A stretch of DNA of 64,000 nucleotides from NCBI GenBank assembly GCA_951812665.1, contig CATOST010000036.1, positions 310,001 to 374,000 of the forward strand, read 5' to 3'. The stretch comes from an uncultured Acidobacteriota bacterium. Its GTDB lineage: Bacteria; Acidobacteriota; UBA6911; RPQK01; JAJDTT01. Positions 18,707 to 27,421 of the stretch are shown piece by piece; within the stretch, counting starts at the first letter, position 1; each line of letters opens with the position of its first letter. The notes under the pieces were generated by a model. That model saw nothing but the letters and a program-made list of their open reading frames with translations. It had not been told where the DNA came from and did not search any database. Position numbers and translations under genes: made by a program.

Positions 18707-19093
18707 TTACCTCAACGGTTTCGGGCGATAGACGAATTGAAGGATGTTGCCCTCGAGATCGGGAAAGAAAGCCAGCTTGGTGCCGGTAGAACTCTCGGAG
18801 ATGGGCTGCAGGAGTTCGATGCCCCGCTCCTTGATGTGCTGGCAGGCCTCTTCGAAGTCGACCACGGTGAAGGCGAGGTGGCGGATGCCGGCGTCGTCCC
18901 CTTCGGCCTCCATGCGGGGACGGTCGCTGGAGGGAAGGATCTCCAGGACTCCGGTTCCGGGAACGGCCACGAAGTAGGTGGAGTAGGCTTCGTCGGCCAC
19001 GGCGATCTCGCAGCCCAGATTCGTGCAGTACCAGTCGGCCAGCGCTGTAGGGTCATCGGCCACGATGGCCACATGTTCCAATGATGTGATCAT
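18707..19093 (-). CDS. VOC-family glyoxalase/dioxygenase-like protein (methylmalonyl-CoA epimerase-like)
   Basis: A 128-residue single-unit vicinal oxygen chelate protein. SLEHVAIVADDPTALADWYCTNLG begins the first beta-alpha-beta-beta-beta module with metal ligand His7; GIRHLAFTVVDFEEACQHI starts the second module with its His; Glu residues near LEILPSS and LEGNILQFVY would complete the site. The size and LEHVAI start resemble methylmalonyl-CoA epimerases and glyoxalase I relatives, so the substrate is uncertain. It is convergent with the YfcH-like gene. Confidence 0.88.
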   Translation of the reverse strand: MITSLEHVAIVADDPTALADWYCTNLGCEIAVADEAYSTYFVAVPGTGVLEILPSSDRPRMEAEGDDAGIRHLAFTVVDFEEACQHIKERGIELLQPISESSTGTKLAFFPDLEGNILQFVYRPKPLR

Positions 19094-19394
19094 GACTCAT
19101 CTCCTTCCGTTTGGCGGGGCATCCCCCGGAGACAATGAAAGGCCAGTTTATGCAACGGGAAGGAAAGAGGAAAGAGGAAACAGCGTAGGGGCGACCCTTG
19201 TGGTCGCCCTCCTTGACCCTTGTGGTCGCCCTCACCGGGCCGAGAGCAGTGAGGGGCAACAGCGGGCACCCACAAGGGGTGCCCCTACCTGCCGGCCCTG
19301 GCACCGGAGCCGTACCGTCAGGTGAGATGCGGGAAGGATCGGATGCCATGACGTGGTCTGACCCGGACTGTTACTATCCTGGGGTTTCGCAGGG
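19094..19394. other. Intergenic region with inverted palindromic repeats
   Basis: 301 bp without a gene between divergent VOC and SDR genes. Most of it is filled by a repeat element at 19185-19288. The remaining 100 bp next to the SDR gene should hold its promoter; none is obvious. Confidence 0.5.
19185..19288. repeat. MITE-like element: two inverted copies of a 25-bp palindromic unit plus a partial third
   Basis: The left unit at 19185-19209 (GTAGGGGCGACCC, TTGTGG, TCGCCC) and the right unit at 19264-19288 (GGGCACCC, ACAAGG, GGTGCCCCTAC) are inverted copies of each other. A partial direct copy (GACCCTTGTGGTCGCCC) lies at 19215-19231. Each unit can itself form a hairpin. Similar units occur at 28492-28517 and 35145-35168. 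No coding capacity is seen. Confidence 0.75.
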
Positions 19395-19400
19395 ATGAAC

Positions 19401-20216
19401 ATGCCTCTTGGGAACAAGGTCGCAGTGGTTACGGGAGCCGCCCAGGGTCTGGGGTTGGCCATCGCCCGGAGGTTGGCGCGGGACGGGGCCTCCGTCCTGC
19501 TCTGCGACCTCCAGGAAGAGAAAGTCCGCGGAGTCGCCGACGCCCTGGTGAGGGACGGGTTCCAGGCCGAGTCGGCGTCTCTGGATGTGACTGACGCCCC
19601 GGCAGTGACCGCCGTCTTCGAGGAGACGTTCCGGAACCGGGGGAGGTTGGACATTCTGGTCAACAGTGCCGGTCTGGGCCAGAAGGTGACCCCGACCGTG
19701 GAGTTGGGCGACGAAGAGTGGCGGCACATCCTGGAGGTGAATCTGACCGGGACCTTCTACTGTTGCCGGGCGGCGGGCCGGTTCATGCGGCGGCAGGAAT
19801 CGGGAAGCATGGTGAACCTGGCGTCCATCAATGCCCACAGTCCGGCGGCTCTGGTGGCCGCCTACAACGCGGCCAAGGCGGGCGTCGCAAGCCTGACCCG
19901 GACGCTCGCCATCGAGCTGGCCGCCTATGGTGTCCGGGTCAATGCCGTGAGTCCGGGTCCGGTCTACACCGACTTCAACCGCAAGACCATGGCCCAGCGA
20001 AGCCGGACGCTGGGGATTACTCAGGACGAGATGGTCGAGCGGGTCCGCCGATCGATCCCGTTGGGCCGCTGGGGAGAGCCCCAGGACATCGCCTCCATGG
20101 TCGCCTACTTGTGCGGGTCCGAAGCGTCCTGGATCACCGGGCAGGTGTACCAGGTGACGGGTGGCCTGCAGGGCGTCTCGGCGACTCCCCCCAGAACGAC
20201 CCGGACCAGAGCATGA
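19401..20216 (+). CDS. SDR-family NAD(P)-dependent oxidoreductase
   Basis: A 271-residue classical short-chain dehydrogenase/reductase. The cofactor motif TGAAQGLG is near residue 11, NSAG follows in the middle, and the catalytic triad is seen as Ser in MVNLASINAHS and YNAAK. The C-terminus (SWITGQVYQVTGG) is typical of the FabG-like group. The ATG at 19401 has AGGG six bases upstream; the ATG at 19395 is too close to it. The stop overlaps the start of the next gene (ATGA), so it is coupled to a hydroxyacid dehydrogenase, which suggests one catabolic pathway for a hydroxy- or keto-acid or sugar acid. Confidence 0.93.
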   Translation: MPLGNKVAVVTGAAQGLGLAIARRLARDGASVLLCDLQEEKVRGVADALVRDGFQAESASLDVTDAPAVTAVFEETFRNRGRLDILVNSAGLGQKVTPTVELGDEEWRHILEVNLTGTFYCCRAAGRFMRRQESGSMVNLASINAHSPAALVAAYNAAKAGVASLTRTLAIELAAYGVRVNAVSPGPVYTDFNRKTMAQRSRTLGITQDEMVERVRRSIPLGRWGEPQDIASMVAYLCGSEASWITGQVYQVTGGLQGVSATPPRTTRTRA

Positions 20217-21228
20217 AACCCACCGTCTTCATCCCCGAACCCATAGCCTCTCCCGGGGTGGAGTTGCTGCGCATGTATTGCCATTGCCGGACGCCGTGGG
20301 AAGAGGGGGTCACCGTGCCGGCGGAGCCGGACGCCGCAGGAGCGGCTCCCCATCGGGCCGCCTTCCGGGACGCCGACGCGGCCTTGGTGCGCCTCTTCGA
20401 GGTCGGAGCCGAGGATATTCGGAACGCCCCCCGCCTCAAGGTGATCGCCAAGCATGGGGTCGGCGTGGACAACATCGACTGCGAGGCGGCGACCTCCGGA
20501 GGCCTGCCTGTCGTTTTCACGCCCGGTTCCAACGGCCGTACCGTGGCCGAGCACGCCATGGCGCTGATGTTGGCTCTCTCCCGGCAGATCTATCCCTCCA
20601 GCCACGCCATCCGTTCCGGAACCATGGAGGACCGGAATCGGTTCCAGGGGGTGGAGCTTGCGGGGAAGAAGCTGGGCTTGATCGGTCTGGGCCGTATCGG
20701 CAGCCGTGTGGCCGGGATCGCCTCCGGTGGATTCGGCATGAAGGTGCGCGCCTACGACCCGTTTCTGCGCCCCGGATCGACGACGGGAGCGGCCGTTCTG
20801 GAAGATTCCCTGGAGGCACTTCTGGCCGGGGCCGACTTCATCAGTCTCCACGTTCCTCTGAGTGACGAGACCCATCATCTCATCGACCAGGAGCGCCTGA
20901 AGCTGATGAAGCCCGGTTGCCGGCTGGTGAACACCTCCAGAGGGCCCGTCATCGACGAGGCGGCTCTGGCCGAGGCGTTGCGGGACGGACGGCTGGCCGG
21001 GGCCGCCCTGGACGTCTTCGAGGAGGAGCCTCTGCCGGCGGATCATCCCCTCTGCCGAACCCCCAACACTCTGTTGACGCCTCACATCTCCGGCTTGACC
21101 GACAGCGCTCTGGAGCGCGCCTCCTGATGGCCGCCCAGGGCGTCCTGGACGTGCTCCAGGGACGCCGCCCGGAGCATGTCGCCAACCCCGGGTGTTTCGA
21201 GTCTCAAGAGTCAGGAACCAGCAATTGA
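20213..21228 (+). pseudogene. D-2-hydroxyacid dehydrogenase (phosphoglycerate-dehydrogenase-like), frameshifted near the 3' end
   Basis: Starts at the ATG overlapping the SDR stop. The N-terminal part has the substrate-domain pattern NAPRLKVIAKHGVGVDNID, the NAD motif LGLIGLGRIGSRVA, catalytic NTSRGPVIDEAAL and the LLTPHISG His region. The frame stops at the TGA at 21125-21127, but the next frame at once reads the expected continuation MAAQGVLDVLQGRRPEHVANP and stops at 21228. One extra C in the CC run at 21123-21124 would restore ...ASLMAAQG.... Without it about 34 C-terminal residues are lost, but the catalytic residues remain. Either a base-call error or a recent lesion. Confidence 0.88.
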
Positions 21229-21244
21229 AAGAAGAAGATCAGCC

Positions 21245-21982
21245 ATGACCATCCCACTCGACCAGATCGCCAACATGCCGGCCTTTTCTCCCTACTATCC
21301 CCCGCTTCCGGCCCGCTACCGGAACGTGCGCTTCCACATGGTCTGCTTCCGGGCGGACAAGTCCGCGTTGGACCGGGTCCTCCCCTGGTGTTTCGAGCCG
21401 GACCCGGACGGCAACTGCGCCGCCATCGGCATCGACGCGACCTGGACGGCCAACTACGGGGGGTTTCTGGAAAGTGTGCTCACCGTCAAGTGCAGCTACC
21501 AGGGAGAGCCGGGCTACTTTGCGCCCATCGCGTTCCTCAACTCCAAGTCGAGCATACCCGCGGGAAGAGAGATCTACGGTACCCCGAAGGTGTATTCCGA
21601 CATTCGGGTGGGGATGGACGAGCGCGTCATGTTCACCGATACGCGGCTGGCCGGCGCTTCGGTCCTGGCGATCCGGTCCACCATGCACCGCCCAATGGAC
21701 CCGGAGAGCCTGCCGGTGTTTGCGCCCTCCTGGCGCCTGAAGGCGATCCCCCGCGTGGACGGAAAGGGGTTCGACGTCCTCCAGGTCATCGATGGCGCCA
21801 AGTGCACCTCGGACGTGACTGTCCACGTCTGCCGGGCCGGCGACGGGGTCGTGCAGTTCGATCCCTCACCCATCTACGATCTGACCGGCTTCGCTCCCCG
21901 GGAGTACCTGGGGGCGTACTACATGGAGACCGACTACACCGAAGGGTTCGCGGAGATCGTGCACGATTTTCTGCGGGAATAG
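21245..21982 (+). CDS. Acetoacetate decarboxylase family protein
   Basis: A 245-residue protein of the ADC superfamily. AGREIYGTPK places a lysine at residue 115, the position of the Schiff-base lysine of classical acetoacetate decarboxylase, so a decarboxylase or related imine-forming activity is plausible. Family members also act on other oxo-acids, and the exact substrate is not predictable. The ATG at 21245 follows a purine-rich GAAAGAAGAAGA tract. It lies 16 bp after the hydroxyacid dehydrogenase, third in an apparent SDR-dehydrogenase-ADC operon. Confidence 0.88.
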   Translation: MTIPLDQIANMPAFSPYYPPLPARYRNVRFHMVCFRADKSALDRVLPWCFEPDPDGNCAAIGIDATWTANYGGFLESVLTVKCSYQGEPGYFAPIAFLNSKSSIPAGREIYGTPKVYSDIRVGMDERVMFTDTRLAGASVLAIRSTMHRPMDPESLPVFAPSWRLKAIPRVDGKGFDVLQVIDGAKCTSDVTVHVCRAGDGVVQFDPSPIYDLTGFAPREYLGAYYMETDYTEGFAEIVHDFLRE

Positions 21983-22001
21983 CGCGTCGGTGTGGGTTCG
22001 G

Positions 22002-23117
22002 TTACACCACGGCCTGAGCTTGGCCCGTCCGGGCCGCTTCATAGGCGCTGAAGATGGCCTTCAGGACGTGGAGGCACTCCTCCCCGGTAGCCGGCGGAGG
22101 GCCCGTGCCCCGGGCCGAGTCCAGGACCGCCTCCACCAGGCGCTGGTAGGGTCCGACCTCGTGGGAGAAGGGATAGGATTGGACCCCTTGGGGAGCATCG
22201 GGATCTGTGGAGTACCACTCCAGAGGCGAATTGTCCTCGTCGAAGCGGAGCCATCCCTTGGAGCCCCAGAGGGTCAGTCCCAGGTGGTAACCCCGGTCGA
22301 GGTAATATCCGCCGTGATACGTTCCCACCATCCCCTTCCGGGACTGAAAGGTGACCCCTACCGAGTCTTCGACGTCGATGGGCTGGCCTCCCACGTTGCG
22401 GGTCACGGCGGAGACCCGTTCGATGCGGTCCTGCGTCAGATGCTGGAGCAGGTCCACATAGTGGATTCCCAGCCAGATCAGGTTTCCTCCGCCTGCCGTG
22501 TCTCGCGAGGCGAGCCAGGAACGATGAAACTCGGGGCGCGTGAGGCGGGTCTGATCCGCCACCACCAGCAGATGCGCCCCGTAGGGTTTTCCGATGAAGC
22601 CGGACCGCACCAGTTCCCGGGCCTTGACGGCTCCCGGATGCACCCTCAGGTAGAAGGCCAACGTGAGCGTCAGATTCTTGGCTTCGGCGAGTCGGACCAG
22701 GGGCTCGAAATCCTCGGCCCGGGTGCAGGAGGGTTTTTCAGCCAGGACGTGGCAGCCGGCCTCCAGGGACTTCCGGATCAAGGGCGGAGCCTTGTGGGCG
22801 GCCAGGCTGATGACGGCCGCGCGGGGTCGAAACTCCCGCAGCATTCGGTCGTGGTCCTGAAACGTGGTTAACTTCGCGCCCAGAGCATCGCGCGCACTCG
22901 TGAACGTGGTCCCGCTCTCATCGGAGATTCCCACGGCTTCGACGCCGTCGATTTGGGCCAGAGATCGGAGATAGGCGCTCAGATGGGGTCCTTTCTCCTG
23001 GGTGATCACGCCGACCCGGAGCGGTTCAGCGGCGGCGGACCGGGCCCCGCGGCTCAGAATCGAGGGAGCCATAAAGGCTCCGGCAGCGGCTCTATGGAGA
23101 AAGGTTCTTCGTTTCAT
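22002..23117 (-). CDS. Tat-exported Gfo/Idh/MocA-family oxidoreductase
   Basis: A 371-residue predicted dehydrogenase starting MKRRTFLHRAAAGAF, a twin-arginine signal, so it should be exported folded with its NAD(P). The Rossmann strand PLRVGVITQEKG lacks the usual GxGxxG glycines, an oddity. The family lysine motif is present as LAEKPSC, and the C-terminal GFO_IDH_MocA_C part follows (GFIGKPYGAHLL). Such exported members usually act on sugars or glycosides in the periplasm. The start at 23117 is chosen for the Tat motif; a longer upstream frame has no such signal. It is convergent with the ADC gene (19 bp). Confidence 0.88.
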   Translation of the reverse strand: MKRRTFLHRAAAGAFMAPSILSRGARSAAAEPLRVGVITQEKGPHLSAYLRSLAQIDGVEAVGISDESGTTFTSARDALGAKLTTFQDHDRMLREFRPRAAVISLAAHKAPPLIRKSLEAGCHVLAEKPSCTRAEDFEPLVRLAEAKNLTLTLAFYLRVHPGAVKARELVRSGFIGKPYGAHLLVVADQTRLTRPEFHRSWLASRDTAGGGNLIWLGIHYVDLLQHLTQDRIERVSAVTRNVGGQPIDVEDSVGVTFQSRKGMVGTYHGGYYLDRGYHLGLTLWGSKGWLRFDEDNSPLEWYSTDPDAPQGVQSYPFSHEVGPYQRLVEAVLDSARGTGPPPATGEECLHVLKAIFSAYEAARTGQAQAVV

Positions 23118-23211
23118 GGCGGGAAAGTTTAACAGCCCGTGGCAAAAGTCGTCACGGCATTCGACCGTCCCTGCATCCCCGGCGGACGCAGGACCAGGAA
23201 GGGAGTGAGGA

Positions 23212-25106
23212 ATGATTTCGTCGACCGTGACTGAGGGGATGAGGGCCGCACGGAGGATCGCAGGGATCGGATTCTCCCTCCTCCTGCTGGGTTTGGATTG
23301 CTCCATGACGCTGGCCCAGGAAAAGCTCCTGGTGGTGGATACGCCCATGGAACCGCCCGAGTGGGCCCTCTTGCAACGTCAACTCCTGGAGGCCAACAGC
23401 CAAGCCTGCCGGGTCTTGGCTCGACACGCCCTGGACGACCGCGGGTACCTCCTCCACGTTCCTCGCTGGGGAGTGATCGACGGGCCCGACGACGCCATCG
23501 AGACCTTCGGCGACTGGCCTCTTCTGCACTCCCTGGGAGCGGATGATTCTGTCTTGGAGGATTACAAAAGGGCCCAGGAGGGCCACTGGATCCAATACGG
23601 AGAACTGAGAACGGTGAAGACGGATCTGGCCGGGGATGGGGCCTATTTTCAGGAATTCATCACCATGTCCGATTGGGCGCACACCCGGGAAGGGATGCAG
23701 CCCTTCATGTCCCTGGGGCTTTCGGAGCCCGACAACTCCCTCTACCGCAAGCGGATGGCCCGCTTTGCCGGCCTCTTCATGAACGAAGATCCGTCCGTCC
23801 CCAACTATGACCCGGTTCGCAAGCTGATCCGCAGCACCTGGACCGGCAGCAAGGGACCCATGTTAAGGGAGCCCACGGTCTACGACTGGGTGGGAGACCC
23901 GGTCCGGGGGCGATTCCATTTCCTGCACAGCTCGGCCGGGCTGGAGCAGATGTTGGACTTCGCGAGCCACTATCCCAAGATGCTGGACCACTGCGAGGAC
24001 TACAAGGACAGCGTGGGAGACAGCCATTTGAACCTCTCCGCCACCAACCTGGCATTAAACGCCTACATGATGACGGGCCGGGAGAAGTACCGGCGGTGGC
24101 TCCTGGAATACGTGGACGCCTGGAAGGAGCGGACGCGCGCCAACAACGGCTTCATCCCCACCAAGGTGGGCCTGGACGGCAAGGCGGGCGGGGAGTCGGG
24201 ACAGTGGTGGAAGGGCTCTACGGGTGGAATTTCTCCAACTTCGACGCCGAAGTGGGGTACGTGAAGCACCGGGGAACCATCTTCATCGGGACCTGGGACG
24301 GATTCGGAAACGCTTTTCTCCTCAGCGGCGACCCGGGCTATCTGGCGGTCATGAGACAACAGCTCATGCACTTCCACAGCCGGAAGAAGGTGGTCGACGG
24401 CAAGACGCTGATCCCCAAGATGTACGGCGACCCGCGGGGCCACACCTACAGCGGGAAACCCGAATGGTACGCGTGGACCGAGAAACTGAACCTGGATCGC
24501 TGGACCGAGCTCTACCTCTGGAGCATGGACCCGGCCGACCTGGAGCCCGTACCCAAGACCGGCTGGATCGGATTTCTGGAAGGGCTGGAGCCCAACTACC
24601 CGGCCCGGATCTTGAGGAGGGACCTGGAGCGGGTTCGGAACCGGGTGCAGGCGATCCGGGATGACCCCACCACGCCCGACACCCGGCTGCCCGACTGGTT
24701 CATGCACCTGAACCCGTCCTCCAGCCGGAATCTGGCCAGCCTGATGACCGGGGCCTACCTTCCCAGTGTCATCTGGAGCGTGAACTTCCGGTTGCGCTAT
24801 TTCGATCCCGAACGGCGCCGTTCGGGCGTCCCCCCGGATGTGGGCGCACTGATCGGGCGAATGACCGGCGATTCCGTGACCGTCACCCTGGTCAACCTCA
24901 ATCCCGTCACCCCGCGCACCGTAGTGGTCCAGGCGGGCGGTTACGGGGAGCATCGGTTCACCCAAGTCGAGAAGGCCGAATCCGGAGCGGAGCTGAACGG
25001 CTCCTTCATCACAGTCAAACTGGAGCCCGGGTGTGGAGCGCGGTTGACCTTGGGGATGAAACGGTACGCCAACACGCCGACACTGCTGCATCCCTGGGAT
25101 CGTTGA
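23212..25106 (+). pseudogene. Secreted protein of unknown function, split by one frameshift
   Basis: Two overlapping open frames read as one protein of about 630 residues. The first frame (23212-24264) has a signal peptide (GFSLLLLGLDCSMTLAQ), then WALLQRQLLEANSQACRVLARHALDDRG and helical, Trp-rich sequence like an alpha/alpha-toroid. At 24213-24217 the frame ...GQWWKG passes into the next frame as LYGWNFSNFDAEVGYV, which runs to 25106. One missing base in AAGGGCTC explains the break. The C-terminal 100 residues (DSVTVTLVNLNPVTPRTVVVQ) look like a beta-sandwich. GGAGTGAGGA precedes the ATG. I do not recognise the family; a carbohydrate-active role is only suggested by fold type and neighbours. 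Confidence 0.72.
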
Positions 25107-25191
25107 CCGGGGGCGCGGCGACGGCGCAGGATTTCCGTCTTCGGCGCCGACTCAAGATGGAACCCGCAGGAGCAATCGACGGGGCGGGGGC

Positions 25192-25218
25192 CCCGGGCAA
25201 CTCTTGTGGCTGCCCGGG
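25192..25218. terminator. 8-bp stem hairpin between convergent genes
   Basis: CCCGGGCA at 25192-25199 pairs with TGCCCGGG at 25211-25218 around an 11-base loop. It sits between the convergent unknown-secreted-protein gene and the Pro/Glu-repeat gene. There is no clear T-run, so intrinsic termination is uncertain. Confidence 0.35.
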
Positions 25219-25281
25219 TGCCGTTTCTCTCGGACCGGCGCGCACCTCCGCACCCGATGCCGCAGGGGTCCGATTGCGGGG

Positions 25282-25842
25282 TCAGGAACCCAACTTTTCG
25301 ATCATCCTCACCAGCGAGCTGACTTGGTTCTTCAGCGCATCGGAGAATTCTTCCAGTTGCCGGGCGTATGCGCGCAAGGCCTGGAGCTCGGGACTCAGAC
25401 TCGGAGCAGGCGCAGGCTCCTCGGGCTCGGGCGCCGCCTCTGCGGGTTCGGGGGCGGGCTCAGGTTCAGGCTCAGGTTCAGGTTCGGGCTCAGGTTCAGA
25501 CTCGGGAGCCGCCGAAGCGTCCGGGGCGACTTCCGCCTGGGCCTCCGTCTCAGGACCGGCCTCTGCCACGGGCTCGGGAGCCGGTTCGGGGGCCGGCGGA
25601 GCCTCGACCTGGGACACGAAATAGAGTTCGCGGCCCCGTTTTTCCATCTCGACACCATCGACGGCATTCAGCAGCCGCTTGACCAGATTCTTGTCGTTCG
25701 GAGTCGACTTGAGACCCAGCTTGGATCCGTTCTTGGCGATGAGTTGACTCACACTCGCCGCGCCCTCTTTCAGGATGGCCCGGGCCAGGCCTCTCTGTAT
25801 CTTTTGCAACTCAGCTCGCTTCCGGCGTCTCCTCTTGGCCAT
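25282..25842 (-). CDS. Hypothetical protein with basic N-terminus, Pro/Glu repeat linker and coiled-coil C-terminus
   Basis: A 186-residue protein. Residues 1-12 are almost all Lys/Arg (MAKRRRRKRAEL). Residues 13-78 form a mixed helical domain that could be a small winged helix (LVKRLLNAVDGVEMEKRGRELYFV). Residues 80-147 are low complexity, mostly alternating Pro and Glu/Ala. The last 38 residues (LSPELQALRAYARQLEEFSDAL...) are a likely coiled coil. AAAGGAT lies 6 bp before the ATG. The basic head may bind nucleic acid and the PE linker keep the coil at a distance; this is inference. No known family is recognised. Confidence 0.6.
   Translation of the reverse strand: MAKRRRRKRAELQKIQRGLARAILKEGAASVSQLIAKNGSKLGLKSTPNDKNLVKRLLNAVDGVEMEKRGRELYFVSQVEAPPAPEPAPEPVAEAGPETEAQAEVAPDASAAPESEPEPEPEPEPEPEPAPEPAEAAPEPEEPAPAPSLSPELQALRAYARQLEEFSDALKNQVSSLVRMIEKLGS
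25445..25505. repeat. Hexanucleotide tandem repeat inside the Pro/Glu protein gene
   Basis: About ten imperfect copies of a six-base unit (GGCTCA or GGTTCA/GGTTCG on the plus strand) encode the alternating Pro-Glu run. Unit number could vary by slippage in steps of two residues without breaking the frame. Confidence 0.7.
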
Positions 25843-26213
25843 TGTCTTATCCTTTCATCTACTGTTTGAACCAACTATACAAAAACCTAGCCATGTTACA
25901 GTGACTATTATCCATCAATTGTCAGTTCAAATCTACAAATTTAGTGGAGAAAGTTGAATTTCCGACCGTTCGGCCTGTCCGGGCAGAATTCTTATGATCT
26001 AAAACAAATGTGAGAATGCGCCGGTGATTTCCGGATCGGAACTGCAGGCGAGAGTTTGTATGATAACAACGTGGCGCGGAATTCCGTGCGAGACTCAAGC
26101 GGTCTCTCAGCCGGACGAAAAGGATATTTTGGTACGCCATTCGATGGTCCAAACATGTATTGAATTTCATGTGTCCGGGACTCGATGGTAGCCTGTAAGG
26201 GAGGATTAAGCGC
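25843..26213. other. AT-richer divergent promoter region
   Basis: 371 bp between divergent genes, with clearly lower GC than the flanks from about 25850 to 26180. On the minus strand TATAGT lies near 25874-25879, about 35 bp before the ATG of the Pro/Glu gene, and may be its -10 box. On the plus strand GGGAGGA sits before the ATG at 26214. No gene is seen in it. Confidence 0.4.
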
Positions 26214-27400
26214 ATGCATAGCAGATTGAACCGGCGTCATTTCCTGGGAGGCGCCATGGCGGTCTCTTCGTCCGCCATCGTTTCCGCCGGAGCCGGTCCG
26301 CGGGCGGTTCGGGAGGAAGGAAAACGTCGCCGTTTTCTCCTCTGGTGTGACAAGGGAGGCCTGATCAATCCGTCCGGGCCCGCCGATGATCCGAAAGTGG
26401 CGGAATTTGTCCGGAAATGCTCGAACCACGGAGTCACCGATCTGATTCCCTGGAGCGGGACTCGTATTCTGGTGGAGGAGGGGCGGAAGAAGGGTATAAA
26501 GGTGCATCCGTATCTGGCCTTCAATTCCCACGGCTCCCGCCGTGTCAACTATGCCTGGTCCATTCACTACCTGAGTGCATCGCCCGGTTCTCCCGAGATG
26601 AAGAAAAAGTTGGAACGGCATCAGCCCATCTGGTCCCATCCCAGGTCGTCCCCCAGCCTGAGTGATTTTGCCCAGGCACACCCTCAGTATTGGGCTCGGG
26701 ACCGGAGTCGAAGCGACGAGATTCAGCCAGGACAAAGGCGCACCCTGAGTCTGGCCGTGCCCGAGGTCCGGGAGCACGAGAAGGGCAACTACATGGCCAT
26801 GCTGGAACGTACGGGCGGGCACGGATTCCAGGTGGAGTTCGTCAGTCTGAACCAGGATGAGAACGGGGTTGGAACGGACGGTTACGAAGAACCCATGACC
26901 CGGTTCTACCGGCAAAAACTCCGCCGCGATCCCATGGACCTGCCCAACGACGATCCCTCCTGGGTCAAATTCCGAGCCGATTACACCACGGTCACCATCC
27001 GGGAGTTGAGGGAAGCCTTGAGGGAGGAAGACCCGTCGGCGCCCATGACGGTGGCCTTGGTGGCGCGGGAGATGGACGACTATGTGAAGGTGTTTCAGGA
27101 TTGGCCGACCTGGGTCGACCAGAATCTGGTGGATGAACTCCATCTCTGGTTCCGCACCACTTCCGACGTCCGAAGGGTGGAGCGCCAAGTGGCCGCCGCG
27201 GTCAAGAGGGTTGCGGGCCGCTGCCCCGTGGTGGCCGAGTTCTCCTGCTACCACGTGGGAGTTTCCAGGATCCCGACCTCCTGATGGAGGCCGCCCGCCG
27301 CGCCTACGGAAGCGGAGCCGACGCCGCGGGGATCTACCGCAGCCATGCCGTGGAACAACTCGGTTTCTGGCCTCTGGTGGAGAAGATCGCCGCGCTTTGA
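26214..27400 (+). pseudogene. Tat-exported glycoside-hydrolase-like (GHL10-type) protein, frameshifted near the 3' end
   Basis: The protein starts MHSRLNRRHFLGGAMAVSS, a twin-arginine signal. The body has a TIM-barrel look typical of hypothetical glycosidases of the GHL10/DUF187 sort: VRKCSNHGVTDLIPW, EEGRKKGIKVHPYLAF, GFQVEFVSLNQDE, TIRELREALREEDP. The first frame stops at 27284 after CYHVGVSRIPTS. One extra G in the GGG run at 27257-27259 gives CYHVGSFQDPDLLMEAARRA and continues to VEKIAAL with a stop at 27400. The repaired protein is about 395 residues. GGGAGGA precedes the ATG. Activity is unproven. Confidence 0.72.
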
Positions 27401-27421
27401 TCACAGGTGAGGACAGGAACC

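Noticed and set aside
21125-21127. TGA as a possible selenocysteine codon, given selD in the window
   Set aside because: The homologous continuation is in a different frame, so read-through as Sec would not restore the protein. A one-base deletion explains it better.
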